Below, piece after piece: positions 1 to 11,800 of a stretch of 64,000 bases of DNA. The stretch is from NCBI GenBank assembly GCA_033032175.1, contig CM065318.1, positions 12,586,001-12,650,000 of the forward strand, in the 5' to 3' direction. Below the pieces are notes generated by a model, which saw only the letters and a program-made list of their open reading frames with translations, did not search any database and had not been told where the DNA came from. Each line of letters opens with the position of its first letter. Within the stretch, counting starts at the first letter, position 1. Source of the stretch: Saturnia japonica (lineage: Eukaryota > Arthropoda > Insecta > Lepidoptera > Saturniidae). Position numbers and translations under genes: made by a program.

Positions 1-180
1 TCACTATGTGTACGGTGTCCCATGTTTTGATGTCGAAGAACGACGAGTCCAAGGCTTGTGTTGCGACACGGTAACAAAGTATACAGGCTGTAGCGACAAT
101 AGTAAAGGCTGAATGTATTTGCATCATGTTGTTCATATGTCGAACATTCCAGAGACATATGGCCAGTGTCATTAATGTAC
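1..180 (-). CDS. PIGG: PIGG exon 10 (partial)
   Basis: The acceptor is a run of T followed by AG (complement of 181-190). The exon starts in phase 1 and stays open to the window edge. It encodes hydrophobic membrane segments such as TLMTLAICLWNV and AFTIVATACILCYRV. It follows the preceding exon in frame. Confidence 0.88.
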
Positions 181-2773
181 CTAAAAAAAATTCATAAAAA
201 AACGTAATGAAAGTGATATACACACATGAAATAACATACTGTGCAAAATGCTCATATTAATCTTAATTCGTTATTATAGATTTTATAGGTTATATGTTGT
301 TATAGGTTAGGAAAATAAAAAAATAACATATTATGACAAACGTTTGACAGAAAAAAATTGTTTACTTCATACACTTCATACGCGATTTTGTGTACCGTAC
401 TCAGTATTCACCTTCGGAGCGTTTGATGTTTTTTGCGGAAGAAATTAACAATAGAAATAATATCACATACGGTTGATTACTTCTTAATGGTGGACATCGC
501 TATTTTATATACCGGAATAAAAAAGAAACCCGATTATAACAGTAAAGCGGTGCAATAGTTTATCTTTTAATAATTACCAATCATGAGATGGGCTTGTAAA
601 TAGAACTCATTTTCTGGGGCGTTGAGCCAATCCGCAGTGTCTGGGAGAAATAACCAACGATCACCAGTTTGGTTCATTGTACGCAGATATCTAAACACAT
701 AAATAAAATTAATACATTTTTCAATTCTTTTCATTTTTACAAATCTCCAACCTTGAAACAATCTACATAATGTAAAAACACAAGCACACAGACGCGGATC
801 CAAGGAGGTGGTCATGACCACCCTTCCAAACTAAATGTATTATTCAATTATCATAGAAAATTCTTTTTTAATGATTTATTCGATGCTGAATATTCGAGGA
901 AATTAAAATAATTACCCTCTACAAAGTTAAGCTCTAGATTCGCGCCTGCAAGAATAACGAGATATTAAAAGAAATTGAATATCTCACCTGTGCAAAGCAA
1001 TCAGCAACACCCATTTAGGTACAATTCCAATTCCAACCTGACTCATCTTCTCCTCTAAGACTGGTTTCTCTTGAACTTCAGTAGCTCCTGTTAACTTCTT
1101 ACTAAAATAAATAATAACGACCACAATCGTTCTAACTAAAATGAAAAACATCAACGTATTCCAGAAGAAATACCACGTCATGTGTTCCTCTTCAATAAAA
1201 CTAGTTCCGAAGAAGGACCAAGAGTGGAAGAATGTTCCACCGATCAGTAAATAATCTATTGCGTTAAGTTCTTTCAGTGAGGCCAAGTTTTTTATATTCT
1301 CTAAACCAGTTTTTGCTATGAAATAGTTCATCGTCAAAGTGCTCGCTATTAGGAGAAACACTAGAAGCCAGAGCGAGTTGAAGGAACACACTTGGGTCCT
1401 CGCTTCCGTGATGAAGCAAGCAACAATTAGTATCGTGCAGCTGATCGCCATTATGACGAGAAATGCGACAATCATTCCCGCAGTGGATCGTTGGTGGCCA
1501 TGATGAGTAATACTTTGCTTGCGGTTGTTCTCCGGTTGAAGGGAGTATAATGTTATGCAGAGGAGGGACGTTACGATCTGAAAAAGATGCCAATTACCAA
1601 TTTTTTGTTTTCTCCTACAGCTACTCTGGTCCTGGAAGACCTCCAAATCAAATCTGTAAAAGCCCCTTCGATACTTGGAGGCCCCCCAGGGCTTGATAAT
1701 TTCAATCAAATCTCAAAAAGCTTGATTAAAAAAGGTCACTCATCTCGGAGGTATACACATATTTCACTTTCTTGCTATTTTTATGATAAAAATGGTACAG
1801 TTCGGTAAGTTCGGGGAGAACAAGATGGTCATCTGGCAACAAAGTCGGGAGCCTCCGTTAGTTAAGCCACCCCGGATCCTCGACACGCTTGGTTTTCTAT
1901 GGTAATGCAGAATTTATTTGAACAGTCTTGTTGTTTGAATTTTTGGTCTGACCGATCTATATTAATAAATCTGTAGTTCTGTCTGTACAGTTAATTTTTT
2001 GTTCAAATTTCCCGACAGGCACTATATGAACGATGCTGATCACAAATACTTTAATAATTTTTTGTCTGTCAAATTGATTTCTGGATTTAACTTAAAAATG
2101 GCTTGACATATTCTTATAGAATTTTGTACACGGGATGCTTATGTCATTGGTCAATTTATAGGGTATGAGCATTTTCACAAAATTGGTACAACAGGTCAAA
2201 ATATGACTTAAAATTTAAACATGGTAATTTTCGTTTTATTTTTTTACGATTTTATTCGTATTACTCTTTTACTTATTAAAAGTAATGTGGTTTTTAAGTC
2301 CGAATGCTATTTTTTAAGAAAAAGTGGAAAATAAGCAACCAATTCATGAAATCATGTCCGTTGTGTTACCTTATCTGGGGACAGCCCAAAATTATGGGTA
2401 CTGTTCCATAATTATTTATTTTTGTATACTAGTTTATTTATTTAATCATTACAAATTTTACGAATTGTACATAAACATCCACAATATTTAATTCTCATCC
2501 AAATTTACTACTATAATGTAAAATAATTCCATTAAAAAAATATGAAGTTGAAGGACAGGCTAAAATCAGAGTTGTACCATTTAAATAAAAATGCTCGTAT
2601 AAGAAATTCTAATAATAAAATCTAATATATCTAAATCCATACACACGGTGCAAATTTCCTTTTGCTATTTATTAGCTGTTAGATCTTTATGAAGGAAATG
2701 TACTCCAGATTTATTTTGTTAATTTCCCAACCTCTACCAAATAATTTTAAGGTCGCACTTAGAGCCTTGTGCA

Positions 2774-2808
<35 letters not shown>

Positions 2809-5800
2809 CTGACTACACTGTTATCCTTAGGGGCCCTAAAGCCGCTGCGGCTTTTACAGCTTCACCGGACTTGGGGGCGAGCGCAGAGGGCACTCAGCCG
2901 CGAAAGTTTGAAAGTTTTGTGGACGACTCGCACGAGGGTGCCAAAGTGGCCGGACCTCGGCTCGGGCGGTCGTCGCGTTCGCAAATAGGTCGCGATCTAT
3001 TCGAATCCCTACACCTACGATTCGAGCTAACTAAATATACTAGTTAGGCACGTTCCCTTCCTCCTGGGAGGAAGGAAGGAACCGTGCGTATGTGTATTCA
3101 ATAATCGGAATGTTTCTACACTAACTAGCGCTAACTAACTAGCGTAAAAAAAGAAAAAAAAAAGGTCCCTCACAGAACCTATGTACCTGTGTGGTGTGCA
3201 CGTGTGTATGTTCATACGTGTGTAGTGTTGTATGTAGGTAGCTAAGTGATGCACGTACAGTGTCACTTGTATCGCGCGGGCGGTTGCCTGACCCAAGGGT
3301 GTCACACCGAGGAACGGACCTAGGCTTGGGTTACCGCTAGAGAGGGTGGACGTGACGGGTGTGCTGGAGCGAAATTGACCGCCCGCCCTCTGCGGAGAGA
3401 ACGGTGGTTACGCGGGCGTGGGCGCTGGCACGCTCTGTTTGGAGAGACGGATGTGTAATATTTATTCGAATTTTCGATGTGATCGTCGGGATCAATAAAA
3501 ATATTGCGCGGCCGGCGTTTGCACCGGATGTCCGTGGGTGCCGGAACATAAGTGGCGGCTGTTTTTATTAACGGATTCGCGTGGTTCGACGCGGTGTCGA
3601 AATACGAACGGGAGAGCTGTTTAACGTAGGCATGTATCGAAGGAAGCTCCATATCTCTATGGAGATCTACGCTTCGAACATACCACGGGGCCCCGGTGAG
3701 ACGATAGAGGAACCTATTCTGTATCGATTGTAACCGTTTGAAACTCGACTCGGACATATGTGCGAACACGGCGCAACTGTATGTCAAAATTGGTCGAATA
3801 CACGTCTTGTAGAGCGTGAGCTTATGTCGCGTGGACATTTTACTCACCGAACACAACAGAGGATGCAACCGGCCCAGGACCCACGCGGCCCTGTTCCTAA
3901 CCTTACGGATGTGGGGTCTAAAAGAGAGCCTACTATCTAGGGTTACCCCTAGATATTTGGTCTCTCTTACATACGGAATCGGATTATCGTAGAGCTTAAC
4001 AGGTTTAAGCTTCCACGGTATCTGTGACGAATCCGCATCGAAGAGCATCGCGGCGCTCTTCGAGGGATTAACGGCTATACGCCACTCGTTAAAACACTTC
4101 CCGAGAGTGGTCACGGAGCGTTGGACTTTGTGTCTGAGGTGGGATCTATTCCTATCTGAGGCATATAAGACTGTATCGTCAGCGTATAGCCCTACCTCGA
4201 CCTCCGGGAGTCGAGGTAGGTCACTGACGTACAGGTTAAATAGGCTAGGAGCCAGGATCGAACCTTGGGGAACGCCTGAGCGTATTGGACGGGGCGTGGA
4301 CAATTCACCTTCCACTCTATAGCGAAAGGTGCGATCTGTTAGATAGTCGCGAATTATTTTAATTAGCCTATCGGGGATTTCAAAGTGATACAACTTGTAG
4401 ATCAATCCCTCGTGCCAGACCTTATCGAAGGCCTTGGCAACGTCGAAAAAGACCGCAAGTGTACGGCGGGGTTTATATAATTCAGCAAAATTAAATGCAA
4501 CGTGCTCCGTGAGGCGGTGCACTTGATGAGTGCAAGAATATCTAGCACGGAAACCGAATTGCTCAGGCGGATAGAGGTCTTTCTCCTCTATTACTGACTT
4601 GAGACGGTTCAGAAGGATCCGCTCGTACATTTTCCCTAAAGTATTTAGGAGACTGATCGGGCGATAGCTGTCGGGAAGCGACGCGCTCTTGCCGGGCTTA
4701 CGGATACCTATGACTATGGCCTTTTTCCAGGCGGCTGGAAAATGGCAGTGGGCTATGGCTACATTGAAGATGCAGACCAAAAGAGCTATGAGGCGATCGG
4801 GAAGAAGTCTAAGTACTTCATTCCTGATCCCGTCGGGACCTGGTGCTTTTCTAAGCTTAAGGCTTTTTATAATGGAAAGAACCTCCTCAGACGTGACTGG
4901 GGACAGGGAGTCTGTCGCGGGGAGCTTATCCAGCTCCCGCACGCATCCATCGATACCCTCGACCCGGTCGGTATTTGCATCGACACTGTTCGGAGAGCAC
5001 TGGCTCTCCAAACAAGTGGCGAGGCACTCCGCCTTGTCGCTGCTATCGAAGGCGAGCGGTATACCGGGACCCCTCTCGAGGGGGGGCATAAGATAAGAAG
5101 CCTCTATTTTGAGGCTGTGAGCTAATTTCCAGTAAGCCAGATGCGACGGCCTTAGCCCTTCGACGAGGGCGTCCCATCTGTGACTTCTGAGTTCTAATAT
5201 ACGGGCTCTAACCGATCTTTGAAGTGCGCGTAAACGTGCGCGGTTTTCCTCGGTCGGATAGTGGTCGTGCGCACGAGTCGCCGCGTTCTTTTCCGTCAAC
5301 AACGCCCGCACGTCGGCAGGGAGTACGAAGCGGCGATCGCTCGCCTCTTCGACCTCTCTCGAGGCCTCTCCGATGCCGGCCTGCAGGTGGTCGACCAGGG
5401 AATCGATCGCGAGATCTACGTCCGCAACGGACCCCAATACGTCCGGGATCCTATCTAAGCTGGACGAGGACGGCCTGTCCGCAAGATAATGTTTTAGCTT
5501 GGCATAGTCAACCACTTGGACCGAAGGAGGGCTAGAGTCGTCTGGTTGACCTAGCTGCATGATGACCGGACGGTGGTCGGAGTCGAGCTCGTGTACGACC
5601 CGAATGAGTCGTAACCGAAGCGCGATACCTTTAATGAGAGCTACATCAAGCACTGTCGGCATACAGTTGTCTTGAAAGTGGGTGGGAGTGGGTGGCGCTA
5701 TGACATCAAAGTTTAGCACGTTCGTTAGCTCTTCGAGTTTAACCCCATTACTGGAGTCTCTCCAATTGCCAAACGAAGTGTGTCCACAATTGAGGTCACC

Positions 5801-8800
5801 CGCTATAATGACCGATTCACCGAGCGAAAGTAGCTTTTCTAGGTCAGACCTGAGAGGCTCTTTCCTCGGCGAGAGATAAACTGAGACTAACGTTATGGAC
5901 GGGTGGTCGGTCATTCCTAGTCTACACACGGATACTTCCATATTGGTAAGTATCGGAGGATCTACTGGCGTACAATATAACGATCGTTTGTAATAAATGA
6001 GAGTGCCGCCCCCGCGGCCGGCCCGGTCATTTCTTACAATATTGTAGTTCGCGATTTTTGGATCACGTTTAGCACGCTTTAAGAGCGTCTCCTGCACTAA
6101 AAGAACATCTACTTGGTGATCTTTAAGAAAGGTCGCGACGAGATCACGCTGCGGAAGTAGGCTTCGCGCGTTAAAAAATGAAAGATTTAACGCTTTCGGT
6201 TTAAACTTAGCCATTGAAAGGCCCTAATTTTTATTACTACTCGCCTCGCGATCGAGACGTTGTAGTGTCTCTACGAGGCGGGGGAACGCGCAAGCGGTCT
6301 TGATGAGACCGAAGCGCTCCAAATGGTCGTTGTATTCGATGAGCTTGCGGATATCGTGCTCGCGGGTGAGCAGTATCATTAGGTCGTTACTATTGACGAC
6401 AGTGTTAGCGGGCGCGCGGGGCGCGGGAATATCCATAGCCATAAGGGGCTGTGGATTGGGGCGGCGGGGGCCCCATGCGTTCTGCGATGAACGCACGGGT
6501 TGCGGTTGCACCACGCGGGGTGCGGAGGGGCCGGCGGTGGCCGGGAGCTGGCGCGGGACCGGCAGCGCGGGAAATTCCCCTGACGCCAGCAGGGGTTGCG
6601 CTTTGATGGCTGAGGCGGGGGGCGCCGCCCGGGGGGCCGCCTGCCTCTGTGTACGTGGCCGCGTGGTACGCGGGGCCTTGGGGCAACCGCGATAATTCGC
6701 GGGATGCCCCTCCTCCCCGCATAACACGCAGCTCGGGGGGACGACGGAGTCACGCTCGCGCGTGCACTCCCGTGTGGGGTGGTCCTCTCGGCACTTTACG
6801 CACCGCGGACGAGAATGACAGTTACGGGCAGCGTGCCCGTACAGCTGGCAGTTGTGGCACTGCGCAGGCTGGTGGTTTTTGTGTGGGGGCTCCACGTTAA
6901 TCCCGGAGAGCCCGCACACCGTCTCTAGCTGGAAGATGGCCTTTCCCTCGGGGGAAAGGTCCAATATGGCCACTACCATTTGTAGTGGCCGCTTATCTTT
7001 ACTGTACATCCGGTGTACTTCCCGGATGGGATAACTTTGCTCCTTGAGCGAGGAGCACACCTCCGACGGGTCGAGCTCCACCGGAATGCGGCGGATGACC
7101 ACTCGGAGGACGCGCTCCTCCGCGAGCGAATACGTATAAAATTGCAGACCTTTCTGCCGGAGGAGGGTGGTTAGTTTACGGTGAGTTTCCGAAGAACTCA
7201 CCGAAATAGAAATCCCGTTGACTATGTTTCTAGCCTTGTGGTAGTCGAGTTTGAGTCTGCGCATCTCATTGCAGACTCCCATCCAGGCTGCCTTGTCCCG
7301 GATTATGATTGGAGGTGGGGCACGCTCTTTTTTTTTTCCCCGCCGGCGGGCGCGGGGAGCTGGGAGGACGCGGGGGCGGCGGCGCCCCTGACTACTGCCT
7401 TAGCTATTACCTTAGGCGCCGGTTGAGCAGTCGGACTGCTATGCGCCGTTCGCTTACGCGACGCCACGACGGTGAAGCCGTCGTTCTCGGTATCCATCTC
7501 CGGAGATGGATCCGGATTCGCGGGCGAGTCTTGTTCGACCGGAAGGGCCGAAAACGAATTTTTCGTCTTTAACGCGGTTTCCGTGGATCGCGCGGGACGG
7601 ACGTACGGACTATTTTTGGTAACCCTAGATTGTGACCGCGAATTTCGCGGCCCTCGCCTGACGGAGGCGGGGCTTGACCCGCGCGATTGGCTAGTCGGGA
7701 CAGGGGGCGTGGCCGTAGGCGCGGCCATGGCCCCGGATGACGCGGCGGACAGGCGCGTAACGCTGCGCGCGGGACGTTTGGGCGCGACGCCGACTGGCGC
7801 GGCGCCAGTGGATGTAACGGTCGCGGCCGTGACGTCATCGGCCGCCTTGCTACCTGAAGCGGCCGCCTCGCTACCTGAAACGGCCTCATGACGGGTCGCG
7901 GTCGCAGCGGTGCGACGCACGCAGGCGTTCTCAGGTAGATTACGGTATTCCTCGTCTAGAGAGGGACACCGTAATACGACGAAATTTTGATAGCGCTGGT
8001 ATTGAAACTCCAGCGCTTTCATCCTGGCTTGCAACTTGCCTATGCAAGTGGCCAGGTCGGCAACGTTATTTGCCATGGCGGCAGAAGAGGGAGGACAGTG
8101 GGACATTTTTATTTAATTTTAAATTTAAAGGCCTCCCTGCCTTAGGGGCAGGGGGGTGCGCCAAAAAATTTTAAAAGACTATCGGAGTCGGCAAGAGACC
8201 TGTTGTCAAGGTGCAATGACACACAGGAAGGACCTATCAACCCTAAGGAGCCCTAACAAGCCCGGGGCCGAGGACGCAGACCGGTAATTAAACCGGGCTA
8301 GGCCCAAACAGGTTCCCGGGGATGGAGTGTGCATGATCGGAAGGTTTGGCAGGAGACACCTGGGGCAAGACTATGCGATAACCGCAAAGGCCTAGATTCC
8401 CAGGCCCGTCCGAGTCTGGCTGTTTGCCTCTGAAGGAGACAACCAGCGGGCCGCTCGGGTCACGCCCCACTTGCCTTCGTTGGCACCGTCAGGTATCCAG
8501 CAAGTGACCACAAAACCGTGGATTTACAAAAAAAAAAACAAGCAAGTCGCACCGAAAAGTGCGGTTTACCACGCGAGCGTTAGACACCAGTTGGTTTACG
8601 TCGTAATTGCAACAATATATTTGAAATAAATTCCAAATATAAGATCGCAACAATTAAGTCACGTGATGGTCAAAATTGAAAACGGAGCGACACGTCCGTT
8701 CGCAACAGTGACCAAATCGGAACTCCTTGTGCACCATGTAGCAGGGAGCAAATAATGACTACTTTATGCGTTTTAGTCGACAAAACTTGATGAAAACCTG

Positions 8801-11800
8801 TTATCACATTATATAATGTGGTGTGGTGTTATAACTTCGGAGCGTCGGGTTTCAGGATTAGCAAAAGTTCAGTTAGCTTCATCCTTGCAAATTGGTATAT
8901 AAATGCGGACATGTCTACAGTAATTTGATGGATATCTTTTGACATATTTCAATGTTTTCAGTGATCTGAACTTACTAAGGTGCAGTGCGGTAATTTTGAA
9001 AATAGTTTTTAGTAAGTCAAATAAATATGCATATTACTTACAAAGTAAAGCAGCAGTATCGCGGTCCCGATCGCGAAAATATCGAAGTCAACGGTGGTCA
9101 CTGAGAGGTATTTCGCCATCTCATCTAGAGACTGTTCATAGAATTCTTTGGCTATTTTAGCAGCGCTCTGTTGGCCTGTCGCTAAGTAATGGCCGAACTG
9201 TTTTTCAGCACGTTCAAACTGTTTGTAAAATTCTGTAAATTTTTTATCTCTGATAAATTTTCGTTTATCACGTATGCTAAAGTTTTGTATGAAGTGTGTG
9301 TTTGAGGAGTGAAATATATTGTGTAAGAAAAGTGTGAATACTGAGTGATGACAGTCAATGGAAATGGAAGAGAAAAACATTTTGCCAACCCTACTTAGCG
9401 TGGGATAATAATAATAATAAATAACTATACTGGAGAGTTTTTGAATAATACCAATTTTAGTATTCTAATGATCAATGGCGGTATTATCACAAGATTAAAT
9501 TCGTTATCACATAAAATTTACTTTATGGAATTTAGAGTAAATTTAGTACTCCTAAAAGATAAACTTCTATATTATCTGGATAGTACAATATATAGGATAT
9601 GTAGAGCTGTCTCTCAAAAGATACAAATTCAATTCTCAATAAAAGCAGACCAAGCACCTTCAGTAATATGCAATGGGCTCATATGATCTAATATGGTTCA
9701 GCATTAGTATATAAACAGGGCATTAATTATTTTGTTAGCTGCCAATAGAACAGCCCTTAAATGTAAGGCTGTACCAGTATTTTAAGTGTTTTAATAGTTT
9801 TAATTGTTGCTATACCTGTGTCAGTAGGTAGACCATTTTCTTTAGCGTTGTGCTGAGCTATAACGTGCAGTAGATAGAGATGTTGCCGCATGTCAGTAGG
9901 CAGTAAGGAAGGTAGTATCCTTCCAATACTGTCACCGGGTGGTGGAGCATTCAGGAGCCACGACACTGTTGGAGCTAAGTCGACTTGAGCAACTGTCGGG
10001 CCTGGACCAAGTCTGAAGATATTCGTAATACATCATTACATCGTAATCAGATAGACAATGAATAATCAATTCTTCTTCTTCTTGGCCTTATCTGAACTAA
10101 GTAATGTTGTTAGAACATAATTTACTCTTCCACTCTATTCTATTGTCTTATTTCAGTACTTACACCTTTTATACACATATCATTTTTCACACAATCCGTC
10201 CATACCTTCTTCGGTCTTCCTCTACTCCTACATCCATCTATCTTCACACTCAACAAATGGTATTTGTGATCAAAAATACTAGCAAAGAAATGTCACTGTC
10301 AAAGTGAAGTTTCAGGGGTAGCGAACATTTTCCTAGACAGTCTAATTATTACTGAATTATAATTCTTAATAAATATAAAATATTCTATAAATAAGTTATA
10401 GTTGTTAATAGTTGTTCATATTTTTAAATTTGATAATCTTATAATTTATAATTATTATAGAACATAAAATACGAGTACATTTTTAAATATTGGTCTAACC
10501 TGAATCGATTTTACATTTCTTTTATCGATTCTCTCAAGAGATTATAATTTAATATTATTTCCTACTATAGTTTCCTTTTTATATCCCACTCTTGACATAT
10601 TCATACTAAGTTAGCCTAATTACTTATGAACTTATGTTTCACTGGTGCTACTACCAAGCTTTCTCTGATATAATCACATGCTAATCTCATTCATTCTTAC
10701 ATTACACATCCATCTTATATTAATCTTCTCTTCTTACATAGTAATCTTCCTTCGTTTCTTTCGTTGCCCAGCATTCAGATTTATACATATCCATACAATT
10801 AATAAACATTTGTAAATTACAGATTATGCCGGAATAGACTTATAAATGTTTGGCGACATATATTCCACTGGAGGGTGGTAGCTTGTCAGTCTGGCTTTAG
10901 AAAACGCCCTACCACTATGCTATGATTTCATCACGATATTTTGCTTTGTTGAAAGCTTAGGAACAATGTAGGATGTCTATATCTGGCTATATGCAGATAT
11001 CTGCCAACTGCATGCATAAATACGTATAACGTATGACGATCAAACGTATCCCTAACTATGTCAATCCACCCGGCGCGGCGTCCGAACAGGCTACCACCGA
11101 GTTATAATTTAGAAACTAAACAATGCTTTGTTTTATTTCAACTTCATAAAAGTAAAAAAAAATACTAGTAAAAAAAGCAAAATCGCTGAAATAGGTCTGA
11201 CGGATAATATGCCAATTTAAAAAATCTAGTATATTGTACACATACAAATTTATGGTTAATATTTTAGTTTTGGGTGAAGTTAACAGCAAAATATTTGCCA
11301 TGGAAACAATTGAAATTTATTAGTTTTTTTTTATCGCACAATTATCAGTTAGACCTACCTACTGTGATGCCTATGATTTTGATCATTGAAATCAAATAAA
11401 ATAGTCTTTTAAGGTCTTTTTATATTTGTTTAGCAATACATTAAGTTATTACAAGTTATTTATTACATACGGATGGGGACACTGGAAGTCCTCAGTCTTG
11501 GCGACGACGAGTGGAACAAGTACTTCGGTTGGAGTGGCGCCGCCATGCCCGCCGGCGTCGCGCATACCATGGTCTCCACATATAAATAGTACTCCTGGAC
11601 GATCCTATACAACCACATCTATTATTAATAACCAGCTGTGCCCCCATGGATTCACTCGTGTTAAATTTATCTTTACCGCGTCGTCGTCAACGCACGTGTG
11701 TTATAGCTTATCGACGTTTTCACATCCCATACTTGCCTATGCCTTGCCTGATTGCTTGACGTCCATAGTTATTGCTCTGCTCCTAAAGTTTGTAGCGTGA

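Larger units (their letters stand above)
2778..8724 (-). mobile_element. full-length Jockey-clade non-LTR retrotransposon (LINE)
   Basis: The 5.9-kb element lies in the same orientation as PIGG, inside intron 7. Read on the minus strand it has a 5' UTR (8724-8107), ORF1 Gag in two frames (8106-6224), ORF2 endonuclease/reverse transcriptase (6214-3320), a ~0.5-kb 3' UTR and a poly(A) of about 27 nt (poly(T) from 2778). A perfect 13-bp duplication flanks it, which defines both ends and suggests a recent insertion with no 5' truncation. Clade assignment comes from the three CCHC knuckles in ORF1, an APE-type endonuclease, and a C-terminus without an RNase H domain. Confidence 0.95.
10013..11470 (-). 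other. PIGG intron 5 with LINE and SINE remnants
   Basis: A 1.46-kb intron. It holds a decayed LINE C-terminus (10100-10800), a SINE fragment (10845-10975) and otherwise AT-rich sequence. Confidence 0.75.

Noticed and set aside
984..1709. Full 241-codon minus frame as one exon
   Set aside because: The part to the right of 1577 is intronic: the acceptor there joins exon 7 in frame, and the residues upstream (IEIIKPWGAS...) do not fit PIGG.
4689..5125. Plus-strand frames of 127-135 aa opposite LINE ORF2
   Set aside because: They are shadows of the 964-aa ORF2 on the other strand and have no domain signal.
6300..7891. Several long plus- and minus-strand frames around ORF1
   Set aside because: G+C-rich ORF1 sequence opens alternative frames. 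Only the two frames that carry the Gag N-terminus and the zinc knuckles make sense.
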